Made by a program: the position numbers and the translations under genes. A stretch of 64,000 nt of DNA from Callipepla californica brunnescens (Eukaryota; Chordata; Aves; Galliformes; Odontophoridae), in assembly GCA_023055505.1 (NCBI GenBank), contig JALIRH010000013.1:4650001-4714000 (forward strand), written 5' to 3'. This document shows, in pieces, positions 36,321-48,424 of this stretch. Numbering within the stretch: position 1 is the stretch's first letter; each line of letters begins with the position of its first letter. The notes under the pieces were generated by a model that saw only the letters and a program-made list of their open reading frames with translations, did not search any database and was not told where the DNA came from.

Positions 36321-39300
36321 GTTTTATTATAAAGCAAGGATGTGCAATATGTACATTAGTACACTTGAAGTTGGTGTTCTTGCTAAACTAGGTTGCCCTG
36401 GCATGTAAATAAACACCAGCCAAGACCTCCCACGTGCCTGTTAATTTAGAAGCTATCAGTACAAATCAATAAGCTCTCCATCAAAAATCAGGAATACGTG
36501 TGAGCCAGTCTGGGCTTGTCGAACAGAACAAACTGAAGGAAACATGAAAGTTACAATTTCTCTTGAACCATCTCTGAAACTCATCTTCAATATTCTGAAC
36601 CGAGTGCAGACAAGGTTTATAAAGCTTGGTATTATTAAGTATTCAATGAGGAAAGTAAATGCCTAGGAACAGCTTAGCATCTCGTTAAAACTTCTTTTCT
36701 TCTAATCAGCCAGTTTGACTGCGTATACTTGCAGTTTAGCAAAATCTGTGGAAAATACACTAGCAAAAACAACAACAAAAATACAGTGGAGACGATTAAG
36801 AACACAGCCAAGTTTTTCACAGTTACCCTCTCACTCCTAGAACACTTGCCAATTTCTATTAAAAAAAAAAACGTTCCAGTTTAATCAATAGGTTTAGGTT
36901 TTTATGGATTATCAATGTTACATTTGCAACAAACGTTTCTAATATTTTTCAACAATAAAACCTAGCCAGTATTTTAAAGTAACCTGGAGAAGCTTTGGAC
37001 CGTTCAAGCCTAGAACAATTTATTTGGCTAAACTTGATATGAATGAAGATAGAGAAATTTGGTGGATAATTTATCTCTGTCAATCAGAAGAGAATTGTTC
37101 CATTCATTTCTCCTAGGTGTATGCAAAGCAGGAATTATCTCATTATGTATAAAATATGCTCATTCTGCAGAGCTATGCACCAGATTCTTACTTGCTGCGC
37201 ATGTCAAACACACAAGCTGTGATCACATGTTGCTCTAAGATCACGTAAAAAATTATTCTACCACCACAGCCCGTAAGTTACACACCATAGGATAGGTACT
37301 GCTCATTAATAAAGCCACTACAAACATTCAGACAACACCAGGGTAAATCAAGAATTTCTATTGTGGAATGAGCTTAGAAGTAAGCACTGGTACTTATTTG
37401 GCACCCAGAAGCAGATGGAACTGTCTTGCCATCTCATGAGATATTAGAATATCCACACCCCAAAACCTGTTAATAACATCTGTTAATCTAATTACAAAGA
37501 ATGTGCATCTGTATTGAATGAATTTCTAAGTCAACTAGCTTCCAGCACATCTATTATGACTGCTGATTTCAAAGGCTGACAACTTATTTTTTTCAGAGAA
37601 GAAAAGAAGCAACAAAATACAACCACTGTACCTGGCAGGAACTTGAGTGTCTTTACAGAGGAAACTGCTAGCTTGTTAGGATCAAAATTATCAGCCTGTA
37701 TATATAGATTGTACATACAATAATAAATGCAAGGTTGTCCCAAAAAGTGTCAAAAATTCAAATGTAAAGATATTTCAGCTCAGTTTCAGATCTTACTGAT
37801 TTCTGTATTTTCTTCTAACCTGGCTCTCAGCTGAGTGTTGCAGTTGTTACTAAGAGTTGCATGTGGATAAATAGGCACAGTTAATTATGCAGTACTCGGT
37901 GAGAATAATGTTGTATCTGTTTTATCCACATGTATCACCGTGAAAGGCAATTTCATACCCAAAACTAGGCAGCAGATTAAGATAACTCATCACATCACCG
38001 AAGCTCATTTTTCCAGTTATTTCAAAGGATTCTGGCTAACAGTTTCCATCCTTTGGGTTAACATGAACCTGTTTCTGATAGGATAACTGAAGAGCAGACA
38101 TGCTGGATATTTACCGTCAGATGGATGATGTTTGCAGAGGGAAACTCACATTATCTGTCTGTAGTGTGTGTTAATTTTATTTCACATTTCCTCCCAAGGA
38201 AAGCAATTAAATATATCTACACTAAAGCAGGTAGGGCTGTCACCCCCTGTCTAACCATAGGCATGCAGTTAAATTAATCTAGGTGTATAAGTATTCATCA
38301 ATATATTGAAAAATAGCTGGCAAAACTGCACTATTTGACTTATTACATCTGAGACTACTGCAGTGACTTTTGTTCCCAAGGAATGGTTTAACTGTAGTCT
38401 CCAACACTGCCACCAAGCCTTACAATTCTTTCCAAATAATTCTGCAATAACTAATCCAGGACGGGTGGATTTTTGCCATTACCCAAATTCCTCTGCACTG
38501 TTCAGTGCTGGCCTCCAAGTTTGACAACAGGAATGAAGACTTCTTAAAAATTTTTAGCAGAGCACTAGCATTTCCAGGGTAACAGTGCAATTACTACATT
38601 TGACATGGGTTTAGAAACAGAACTAATTGCCGCAGGCTTACCCAGGATTTAGTCACCGTAAGACACATGAGAACACTGAAACACTCTCTAAATAACATTT
38701 TTTCCTTTTCTATACACACAGATCTTGTGCTACACATATCCTGCAACATTAAATCCATTTGCTGAATCCAAATTTGCATTCAGTATATTTTTTTAACAGA
38801 AAAAATACAGGAGAAAAGCAGAACACATCTTTTGAATCGTAAGGCACCACCAAAAATGGAAACACTTTTCACTCATTTTATAAAAGCGACAAACTAGGCA
38901 TTTATTTTTTTCTTGTATGGCTGATAAAATGCTAAGTGCTGCATTTCACGTATCTCTCTGCATTTAGTTACAGAACAGCTGTCAAAGGCTCTATGCACCT
39001 CTGAAAAGGTGATGAAATTCCACTTTTTAAAATGACCATTTGTTGCAAGAGACACTTCAACATTTCCTATCTTTTCCTTTATATAAAAGTCATTGTTGAG
39101 ATACCAGATATAAATAGACTTTGCTTTGTACAACAGATGCTTTTCTCTCGTCCTTTCTTCTTTTCTGTGATTCTGCCCACTGAATAAGCACCTTGCTGAA
39201 GCAATTCAAGAAGCATAGTGAAATCAAACATTGTTCTGCCTCTCTACTCATTTTAAAAATAATGAGGGCTGGCTACTGTCTTCTAATACGTTTCCGTCTA

Positions 39301-41770
39301 TTGTGGTTTGCCAGGATTATGTTTTCTTACAGTATTTTCATGTGTTAGCACTGCCTTCAGAGGTTTAAGATGGGTGTTTGGAGAGTTGTGCTACTTTATT
39401 ACACTTTTGTTCCCTCAAAAGTCAGTTAAAATTACATTTTTATTAATAATAATAATAATAATAAATCCTCTGGTAATGACAGACATTATTCTAACAGGCC
39501 AAACACCCATCTGAGTAGTTGTCCTGTTTATAATCTCCTGGGATCACATTTAACTTTAATGCATTTTCATTCCTTCACAAAACAAACCTCCCAAAATACA
39601 ATCAAAACACTGCAGACTGGATAGTGTCAAAACATAAAGAGGTAAATCATGTCAAAATGGCATGGGTAAATAAAACGTAAAGGCTTCCACTCACCCTGAA
39701 AACAGGAGAAATCAATCTTTAAGTTAGAGATATGCTCTGCTACACTAACCTTCCATCAAAGAGGACTGAAGATGGCAAATCACACATGCAGTTATGTCCC
39801 TTAAAATTTTAAAAGCTCAAGCTAAATATCTGCATTGAGAGAACATCAGCATTTAGAATATTCATGGTTCTTATAATGTTATTTAAAGAGCTTCTCCAGT
39901 AGGCAAGACATAAAAACACATGACAGCTCCTGATACATTGCTGGCTGTAAAACAACTCTGATTGCAATCCTTAGTATGCTTCCTACCTGACGTGATTTAG
40001 AACACTGGGAGGTAAACATAATCTAGTACACACTTACCTCACCAAGGTGATAGTTTTCAAATATTTAATGCTAAAATCTATCAGAGGAAAATCTGAAGTA
40101 GCAAGATTCATATGTCACTTAGAAGGTTTAAAACTCACTTTTTTTTGTAAAACAAAGATATTTTTTTTCTAGTTCTGTTATAACAAACATTAAAGGCACA
40201 CCACTACAGTGTGAATACGTATAAAATTCAGTGTCAGTGAAGATTATGATCAGAGTAAACTAGAAGAATTTTTTAAAAATTACTTTGGGAAATAAAATTT
40301 CTATGATTTTTCAGATCTGGCTGATGAGAAGATTCTTGCCTTCAGTGACTGAGACCTTTCTACCTTTACACGTGGAAATTGACAACTGATAGCCATTCTC
40401 TTGTTCATTCGTACTTAAATATATGGAGCAATAAAGCTCGCATCCTTTGTGTTGGCAGTACAAACAATGATTTCTGCAGGAGAAAAAGAGATCTCTTACA
40501 CTACTGTGGCTGAATTTGGCTGCATTCCGTCAGGCTGCATTTTATGAGATGCCTGCCTCCTGGATCCTCCCTTTCTAGCTAGGCCACAAAAAAAAGCATC
40601 CAAATGCCTTTACATGAGAGTGCCACTGCCCTTATAAATTCCTTTTCTCAACAGATGCATTCCCTGTCTCTGTGTTTTTCCATATTTCTCCCTGTAGTCC
40701 ACCCTGTCTGCTCACTCTGCACCCTGTTACGCAGTCTCTACCTCCATTTAACCTGGAATGTATTTCCTGGCTGCCTCCTCTTCATACTCCTCATCCCACG
40801 TCAGATGTACACAACGTTGTTCTCACTGCACTGAAAAGAAATGTTATTGCTATTTCAGTAAAACTAATCAAGTGCTAGGAAAATGTTTTAGAGGAGAGTT
40901 TCTGTTAGATCCTGAAGTCTTTCCAGGGACGTGTATATTTTATGAGAGCACACCAATAAGGACACTTTAGGCCTTTCTGGGCCTTCTGCAGAATTATAGC
41001 TGTTACACTCTTATCTTTCTGGGATTCATTTCCAGACTGTGAAAATTGTTGCATTTACTCCAGCAAATAATTGCTGCTGATTTATCTAAACTGACAGATA
41101 GGCAGATGTGTCTTCAGTTGAATTAACTTCCCATAATTTTTTTGTTTCCTCTGTAAAAAACGTTATTAATAATGCTATTAGGTTTAGTATGAGAATATAA
41201 AACAAACTAATATTCTGCATTTCTTTGCTTCTCTATGGAACTAGATGGTAAGATTTATTAACAACAACAAAAAAAAGCTTTAAGGAATGACTTAGAAGAG
41301 GGAGAATGGATTTCTTGTTTTGATCTTTTTTTTAATTTATTTCTATTGGACCCCATTCAAAAATACTCAAAGAATGACACTTAGTATGACACTTTGTCTC
41401 TTAGCTTCGTTCAAAGTTGTTCAGTGTAAATTTCTGGGAGTAAGATCAGCGTCAGAAACAACCAACAAAGATAGCAGCACCATGAATGAGCTGAAAACAT
41501 GACACTGGGGTTTTGAAAATATTTTCTCCTGCAACAGAGACATGTAATTACTATATGTACATACTACTCCTTCCTCATGTTAGTAGATGATGCTTTGAGA
41601 TGCCAAAATTTGTCCGCATTATCTAGCTGAAAAATAAAGAATGGAAACCCAATACTACCTGATATGCCTAGGGGCAGTTGTATTAGAGAAAACTCAAAGT
41701 TATGAGAAGCTAAGGGCCAGGTACTCATTTTCAGATGCTCAGCTGCATGCTAACCAAAAGCTTCAAGTTT
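36321..41770. other. Unique AT-rich sequence, no gene seen
   Basis: The only repeats seen are a (TAA)n tract at 39442-39464 and small A-runs. Overlapping frames at 40604-40970 are in three registers of one strand and have no domain. A minus-strand acceptor-like tract near 39700-39715 is followed almost at once by a donor-like GGTGAGTG, leaving no exon; another donor-like site lies at 40034-40041. Confidence 0.5.
39442..39464 (+). repeat. (TAA)n microsatellite
   Basis: About seven TAA units follow a T-rich stretch. Confidence 0.95.
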
Positions 41771-41772
41771 TC

Positions 41773-41827
41773 AAAAAATAAAAATTAAAAAAAAAAAAAA
41801 AAGGAAAAAAAAAAAAAAGAAAAAAAA
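41773..41827 (+). repeat. Long interrupted poly(A) tract
   Basis: About 55 bases of A with a few T and G interruptions, lying about 55 bp before mariner copy 2. It may be the tail of an unrecognised retroposed sequence, or simple slippage. Confidence 0.93.
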
Positions 41828-41883
41828 CCAGTCCTTTAGGCTAACAGCTAGGAACAGACAATTTCTGTCTATCCTTCAATATA

Positions 41884-42411
41884 TGAGGGCTGCTCCAAAG
41901 GTAATGACTCCAATTTATAACGTGGGCCCACAGTGTCAAAGGTGTATGTTGGTGATATGACAGTAGAGGTTGAACCTTCACATCTATATGCTGACACATT
42001 TTGTTGTTGTGCAGAGGATGCTGTATGTTTTGGTGATGGCAGCAGAGGGGCAGTCTGACAGAACGGGCCTGACACAGAAGTACATATGAAGCAAAGTGAT
42101 GGAACTCAATTCCTCCATGCAGAAAAAAATGGCATCCACTGACTGAATGTTTATGGAGGTCAAGCAGTGGGTGTGCACAGACTGAGCTGGCGGGTGATAC
42201 ACAGATAATTAGGCAGATTTTCACAAGCTCAGCATTCAGGCTCTTGTTAATCACTGGCAAAAATGCATAGCTTACAGTTGTATCTATTTTGAAAAATAAT
42301 TTTCTTATAGCTGAGAATTTGCTCTATCAAATAGTCTTGCTGTGCTCTTTGTATCTGTTGCAGTTTCCATAGAAATAAATAGGATGCATTATTTTTGGAG
42401 TGTCCTACGTA
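41884..42411 (+). mobile_element. Galluhop-type mariner element, internally deleted, copy 2
   Basis: The left terminal repeat AGGGCTGCTCCAAAGGTAAT (41886-41905) and the right end ATTATTTTTGGAGTGTCCTA (about 42389-42408) flank about 525 bp. Inside are a decayed transposase N-terminus (from about 42060, with AEKN before a conserved ASTD-like helix) and the C-terminal end near 42250-42295. That end is still readable as WQKCIA followed by a few changed residues and FEK, then a stop. The catalytic middle is absent, with the same layout as the copy at 17749-18295, so both descend from one internally deleted, non-autonomous family mobilised in trans. The 139- and 72-codon reverse frames here (42260-41841 and nested) are antisense to the transposon and not genes. 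Confidence 0.92.
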
Positions 42412-43574
42412 CATATACCACCTAAATTAGACATACAAAAAAAAGTAGATAATTCACATTCAGGATAAGCACTCTTTGCCTGCGTGGTTATTATCGGTCA
42501 GAAATAATTGTGCTTGCTCTTGTCTGCCCCTTCACCCCTTTCAGCTATGTCTCCTATGACCGCTCTATTTGAAAATGCGATATTCTGATGCGTTATCTGA
42601 GGAACAAAAATACTTTGTCTGGGCTTACTGCTTCTATTCAACACCCAGAACAATCTATGTCTATTCCTTTAAGCTCCTCGGGATGTGAAAAAAATATGGT
42701 TACATAAATCTTTGTAATCCTGAGGGGAGGATAGCATATAAAGAGTTTACTGGCGTTAGGATTAAGTCTAGTGTATTACAGTGCAATATTTAATCTGCTA
42801 AAATCTACCTTGGTGTTGCAAGCTGTTTTGTGCTTGTAGATGAAGCTTTGGAAATAGGACACAGCTGGCAACACTGATAGAAAGAACACCTTAGAATAGG
42901 AAGAAAAGAAAGAAAAAAGACAAAAATGGTGAATCTACTAATGAACAGATTTGCCACCGTTGCTTGCACAGTGGGTTCTTATGAGCCTATAAAATGACAG
43001 ATGATGGAGGAAATCCTTATAACTGAAACTAGGAACAGTCACTGAAGTTAGAAACACTGCCACAGACACCACAGAAAATTACAAATGTGGAGCAAAACCC
43101 ATGTGACATTTCACTACAAGATGCAGAAGTCCTGCTTGGTTTTAAGATTCATCAATCCAAATGAAAGTAACAAATGAGTCTTAGGTACCACAGAAAAATG
43201 AAAAATACCTCATGCTGAAATAGACTTTGTCCTCTTTTGATAAATCTGTATGAAATGATAACATTGCAGTCACGTGCTACTTTAAGGAAAACATGGAGGA
43301 AAGGCTATTTTTAGGCATTTTTCTAAAGAATGCCACAGTTCTACCACTTGACCTTATTTATTTGCGGTCAAATGCTTTCCTGTCAAGCTACACGTGACCT
43401 CTTCTGAGTTTAAAGATTCAAAAGCAATGTAGACCGGCAATTAATACACAGGCCTATCTGGGAGAGAAGCTGGGGCACTGGTTTCTAGCTCTGCAGCCTT
43501 GGCTAAAGCATTTCTTGGCACAGCTGTGTGCTCAGGAAAGAAAACAAAATATAAACATTTGCTTAAGTGCTACT
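42412..43574. other. Unique sequence, no gene seen
   Basis: Non-repetitive AT-rich DNA between the mariner copy and the long CR1. Nothing is recognised. Confidence 0.5.
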
Positions 43575-44767
43575 GTGACCTGGGACAGTTAAAGAACAGA
43601 TTAAATGACAATCTAATTAGGGCCCTAGGTATTAACCAAGGGAAGCCAATTGATGTTATCTATTTTGGATTTGGGTAAAGCTTTTGATGGTCTTTCTCTC
43701 AGTATCCTTTTGGTCAAAATGTCCAGCATACAGATGGACAAAAAGAAATAGCAATGCAATGGATGAGTAATTGGCAGACAGTTTGGGTCAAGGAGTTACG
43801 TATAACAAGCTACAGTAAATGGTTTTACATCAAGCTGGCCAGCCACTAGTGGGGTTCCCCAGGGCTCCATTTTAGGGCCAGCTCTCTTTATTGTTTTCAT
43901 AAATTGCTTTGATGGAGGACTAGAAGGTATTTTGAGCAAGTTTGCTGATTATACTAAACTGGGAGGAGCTGATGATTCCAGCAAGGATGGAGAGGCCTTG
44001 CAGAGTGGCCTAGACAAATTACAAAGCTGTGCAACCACCAACTGCATGAAGATCAAGTGCCAGATTCTGCACATGGGAAGGGGCAAACCTTGCTGTACAT
44101 TCAAACTGGGAGATGAGATGTTGAAGAGCAGCCCAGCTGAAAGGAATCTGGGGGTCATGGTTGACAGCAGTGTGCCCAGGTGGACAGTTGTATCCTGGGA
44201 TATATCAAGCATGGTCATGGAAGTGACTGTCCCACTCTGCGCTGCCCTGGAGCAGCCTCACCTTGAGTAAAAGTGCAGTCTGAGGCACTACAGAACAAAA
44301 AGGACAGAAAACTATCAGAGAGCATCCAAAGGAGGGCTATAAGAATGGTGAAGGGTCTAGATGGTAAGAGATATGAGGAGCAGCTGAAGTCCCCTGGTTT
44401 GTTCAGCCCATAGAAGGGAATGAGGAGAAACCTCATTGCAGCCTATTGCTTCCTCACAAGGGGTAGCAGAAGGGCAGGGGATGATCTCTGCTCTCTGGTG
44501 ACAGCAACAAGAACAGAAGGAAAATAATGGAGCTACACCAGGGAAGGGTCGGACTGGATATCAAGTTATTCAACTAGAGGGTGACTGTGCTCTGTAACAG
44601 GCTCCCCAGGAAAGTGGTAACAGCACTGAACTTGCCAGAGTTCAAAAAGCATATGGACAATGCTCTCAGTCACATGATATGATTTTGGGGTGATCCTGTG
44701 TGGAGACAGGGGTTGGACTCGACGATCCTTATGGGTCTCTTCCAACTTGGGGTATTCTGTGATTATC
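43575..44767 (+). mobile_element. CR1 LINE, 1.2-kb 5'-truncated copy (plus strand)
   Basis: This is the longest transposon in the window. It starts inside the reverse-transcriptase frame and runs to a typical CR1 3' end: GGGGTTGGACTCGACGATCC near 44709, then CTCTTCCAACTTGGGGTATT. Between them are the palm motifs of the LINE reverse transcriptase (see separate entry), its thumb/C-terminal region, and the usual 3' segment with GGCTCCCCAGGAAAGTGG near 44601 and GTTCAAAAAGCATATGGACA near 44641. Truncation at the 5' end is typical of CR1. Frameshifts and stops show it is dead. Sequence style is close to the plus-strand fragment at 24233-24498. Confidence 0.95.
43650..44270 (+). pseudogene. CR1 reverse-transcriptase remnant
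   Basis: This is part of the ORF2 reverse transcriptase of the CR1 LINE. At 43677-43700 the frame reads KAFDGLSL, corresponding to the palm motif around the first catalytic aspartate (consensus KAFD). After a frame-disrupting stop, the same register is open again from about 43845. It gives TSGVPQGSILGP (43845-43880), the motif that precedes the catalytic loop, and then FADYTKLGG at 43941-43967, where family members carry FADD. The second catalytic aspartate is therefore tyrosine here (codon TAT at 43950-43952). The frame continues through LDKLQSC and the AERNLGVMVDSS segment to a stop at about 44270. The loss of the aspartate, the upstream stop and the 5' truncation all mark it as inactive. 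Confidence 0.93.
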
Positions 44768-45200
44768 TACTGTATCTGAAAAAAGAGAGGTCACTTGGGC
44801 CTTTTCCATAGCTGAAAACACTATAGGAACAAGACGTATTGCAACAAAAATAAATAAATAAATAAGGTTTTCCCTTAATCTCTTAAGTAGTATTTAAATT
44901 CTCAAACTGAAAACTACTGTTTTGAAGAACTCAAGGTCTGTGTGTAACAAATTACTAGACATCAGCATAAAAGTCTGTATCTCCACGGAACACTGCCAGG
45001 ATGTTGGATTTCATTTTTTTTTCTTTTTGTTTTATTTAATGGAGGTGCATGTTTTTCTATAGCTGAGGTTGTTCTATCTGCCCTTGTCAAGCTTTAAATA
45101 CACTAGAGCTTGTTAGAGCTAAATATAAGCCTTAATATACAGACTTATGTTTATCTTATAAAACTATGCAAATTATCCTGCACATAAACTGATATTGATC
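44768..45200. other. Unique sequence with a short (AAAT)n tract
   Basis: An AAAT array of about five units lies at 44846-44866. Nothing else is recognised. Confidence 0.55.
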
Positions 45201-45222
45201 AGTATTTCTATTAGGTAAGTTA
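45195..45222 (+). other. Recursive-splice-like site AG|GTAAGT
   Basis: An acceptor-like stretch with pyrimidines (GTATTTCTATTAG) ends at 45214 and is immediately followed by the consensus donor GTAAGT at 45215-45220, with a branch-point-like TTGATCA upstream. Directly abutting acceptor and donor is the pattern of ratchet (recursive) splice sites in very long introns. The pyrimidine tract is modest, so chance is quite possible. Confidence 0.2.
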
Positions 45223-47775
45223 AGCTTTAAGCAAAACAGTTCCAGCCTTGGAAGGAAGCCTTAGTGGAAAGGAATCTTGGGATTCCACAATCTAGAAGAT
45301 TGTAAAGTAATAGCATTTCTTTCTTATTTAGTAGTTTGCATTTCCAAAGCACTACACAATCATGAACAAATTAATCTAAGGCATTACAGCGAATTTTACA
45401 GATAAGGACATTAAAAGCCTTTAGCAAATGTTTAATTGAAATAACTGCCACACATTAATTCCAAGAAACTTGTTTCAGTATCAGAAAGATTTAGCAAACA
45501 TCTAGTGAGAGTGAACTCAACATGGCCCAATGCAGAGAATCCCATGTGCTCTCTTCTTCCCCCTCAGCTAGGAAGAAACTGCTTTGAAATGACATCTTAA
45601 AGAGTAAATGAGGAGCACATTAAGAATGGAAAGAAATTAGTAATACACAGTCCCACAGAATAGGCAGGGCATGTGCAAAAACTGTATTCTTTATAGCTTC
45701 CTCTAAGCTGACAGCAGAGCTTTGCATGGAGAAAATGCGTTCACTTGTTCTGTACAATATCCTGAATGTAACTTCCTAATCAAAGGATTTGTACTCCTTA
45801 ATGCAAGAGTAACTGTCACCTGTTTTTCCCCTCCAGGATGGTAAGTTAATTCTAATCACTCAGGAAAACCTGACAGAGGATACCCTGTGGTGAACTCAAA
45901 AGGTTTTCTCACAGAACTGTGCTTTAAGGTAAAGCATCGCTGCCTCTGCATTCTGCCATCTGCCAATGGGAATCCAATTGCTTCAGGATTCCTACCAAAC
46001 ACCCCTGACATAAAATAAACTTTTATTTTAAACTTCTGTTCCTGTGCAGTCATTTCTGAGCATTCTGAGTGTCTGGCATTTAACCAATTGGTCTTTTCCC
46101 TGGTAAAGGTCATAGAGAAAGAAGGAGGATGTGATCCTTCACATCCAATTATCCACATCTCAAGACATGTTACACTGGAAGATTTTTGCCACATCTCATC
46201 TATTAGGACAACATTTCTCCTAGCACAATACAAAACTGTTGTGTTCCTGAAACCAATATACAGTAGTGATTTCATTAGAAAAGAGTGGGTGGAAAAAAAT
46301 CACATCTACTCAGAAAAATAGCTCTTCACATCTAACAATACCATGCATTTTGCTTATTAGCAGGCACTTGGGTCGTATATGGGCAGAGAGTTTGCAGGCC
46401 AGCTGAGTGACTATCCAGCCAGAAACACACCACTTGGGTGGGTGGGCAGACCCAAGAAGGCTTGGGCATCCTCTGTCAGCATGGTGTGTTTCCATAGATG
46501 ACTTTTTAAGAAAGACTCTGATAGTTTGACTTCCTATGCATGACAAGGTTATATTTGGTAAGTGGATAAACACACTATGGGATTTAAGAATTCTTGCTTA
46601 TTCAGCTCTAGGGGACAGTGAGTAAAAGAGAATCTGTTTTTTTGGAGAATATACTTTGAGGAGGAGAAAAAGGAAGGCAGGTGGCAGAGGAAGAAGAGAG
46701 CAGAAAGGTAATACTGTCTTACTAATGAATGTTGGCCTTCTGGTGTAAACTTGAAGTGTTTTTAAGATCCACCCCATCAAACCTGACTTCACCTGAACAA
46801 CATTTTGCTGAATCTGTAAAATATTCTCTAATTTTTGTATATTGCCTCTCGTTCTTCAGGGTAACACCCTCAATTTTGGATTAAAATTTAAGAATTTAAA
46901 CCTAGGACTGCTGTTTATGTAGGCAGCATGCTGAATTTCAGCCTTACATCGGTTCTTAAAAAAACATAGAAGTATACATGAAATATAGAAAAATATATTT
47001 TGCATAATAACGAGTGACAAAAAATAAGTATGCTAAGATGTCTAAGTGAAACTGCTTAGACAGTAAATAGGTGACAGTCCAAAAGAAGTAAAGCTAGACA
47101 TGGGCCAGCTTTCGCTTCTTCCCAAATATCCATCTTTAATATCTGTGGGCTTTTTGTCATAAGTGAATTTATTGAGTGTAATTCTGCTCATTTACTAAAT
47201 AAGGAAACAGGCACTGCGCATACTGGTCTGCGCCCAGATAAAATGTCAACTAAAATAAGTGCATAACCAAATATACTCACTACAAAGGCACATATGGAAA
47301 ACAAAAAACACTCTGTTGAATACTGACCAGCTGTGTTTCACACAGGCCTTCCCAAATCCTCTCCTATTTCCACAACATCAGAATAGTATATTTCCTCATG
47401 TCTTAGCAAAATAAAAATGATACCTGGCATTTCATCTGCTTAGCTGGCTCTGCTGTTAAGGGATTTAATTCCTCTCAGCAGATATACAAATGTGAACGTT
47501 TGTCTTAGTCCTAGAGACAGAATCATTTATGTTACATTGCTTTGCATTACGTTAATAATTTTTATCCTAAGTGAAGTCACAGGAAGTATTTGTCACTATC
47601 TCCAATGGGACTCAAATCTATTTGATGTATGCTTAGTGTATATAAAGCTCAGTGATTTCACTAGAGTTCTTAAATTCATAATGGGCATTTTTTTTCTCCA
47701 ATGCTTTTTTTTTTGAGAGGAGTAAAAAATCACATGCATGCATATTCATAAAATACTACCACAGAAGAATTAGAA
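45223..47775. other. Unique AT-rich sequence, no gene seen
   Basis: Apart from the splice-like site at 45815-45846 nothing is recognised. The 139-codon reverse frame at 46275-45856 has no known domain, no Kozak start and a forward frame on the opposite strand, so it is treated as chance. Confidence 0.45.
45815..45846 (+). other. Strong acceptor followed after 4 nt by a consensus donor
   Basis: A strong pyrimidine tract CCTGTTTTTCCCCTCCAG ends at 45836. It is followed by GATG and then GTAAGTT at 45841-45847. This resembles a 4-nt microexon or a near-recursive splice site on the plus strand. There is no neighbouring coding exon to anchor it. Confidence 0.2.
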
Positions 47776-47779
47776 TTGT

Positions 47780-48110
47780 GTACAGTTTGAAAGAGTGCTG
47801 CATTGCAGGTAGGGTTAAAGCAACTTCACGTTGGTGAAATATCGTACGGTGGCCTTCATTATCGATTCTCTGTCAACATCACGTTAGTTCTTTTCTAAAT
47901 CAGTTCTGTGGCTTGAACTTGAAAAGACCATGATGTGGAGTCCACAGGTTCATTCTAATTGCTGCTTTTCCTGGTGGACTCTGCCGTGCCAGCCTGTCAC
48001 TCATCAGGACCATTTGTCTGTGAACAGACTTAATTAAACACCTCAAATCCAATTTCTTTGATCTTTTACACTATTAAAAAAACACACTCGGTCCATCAGC
48101 TATGGAGAGT
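47780..48110. other. Candidate conserved non-coding element (CpG-retaining)
   Basis: About 330 bp of well-mixed unique sequence holds seven or more CpGs (for example near 47829, 47843, 47847, 47863, 47882, 47984 and 48088) in a CpG-poor region. It carries ATTATCGATT with the core ATCGAT at 47861-47866, a CUX/ONECUT-type site, and TTAATTAA at 48030-48037, a homeodomain-type site. There are no simple repeats, splice pair or open frame. This is the best regulatory-element candidate in the window by texture, but conservation cannot be assessed here. Confidence 0.3.
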
Positions 48111-48387
48111 TTCTAAAGAAAAGCCTCCTTAAAACACCCTCTGGTGTTATTCTCTTCTGTTCTGTTGAAGAAATAGAAAATTCAAAAGCAATGAAGTGAA
48201 TTGGGAAAAGAATATAAAATTATTCTAGAGACAACAAAGAATTCGTTAAATCCTAAATATTTGGAAAAAAGATTTAAGGAGTGATTTATAGCACTTACCA
48301 CCTCTTATTTTTTTTTCTCTTTCAAGAGAGAAAAATATCGAGTAGAGTCTTGACTTAAATATAAATGCTCAGTTATTTTCCTTTCAG

Positions 48388-48424
48388 ATTTTAACAGGAG
48401 ATTGCATTTGATTTTGTGAAAGAG
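48388..48424 (+). other. Candidate 37-nt exon with consensus splice sites
   Basis: The tract TTATTTTCCTTTCAG ends at 48387 and GAG|GTAAGTATT follows the block at 48425. All three forward frames contain stops within the 37 bases, so if spliced it would be non-coding, a UTR exon, or a poison exon. It may equally be a pseudo-exon. Confidence 0.22.

Noticed and set aside
39690..39715. Minus-strand pyrimidine tract followed by GGTGAGTG, resembling a recursive splice site
   Set aside because: One extra G separates acceptor and donor and the donor is weaker than the one at 45215; not convincing on its own.
41841..42260. 139-codon reverse-strand open frame
   Set aside because: It lies antisense inside the mariner copy and shows no family resemblance in that direction.
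45856..46275. 139-codon reverse-strand open frame
   Set aside because: No domain, no good start context, an opposing frame on the other strand and no splice support; the length is plausible by chance in 64 kb.
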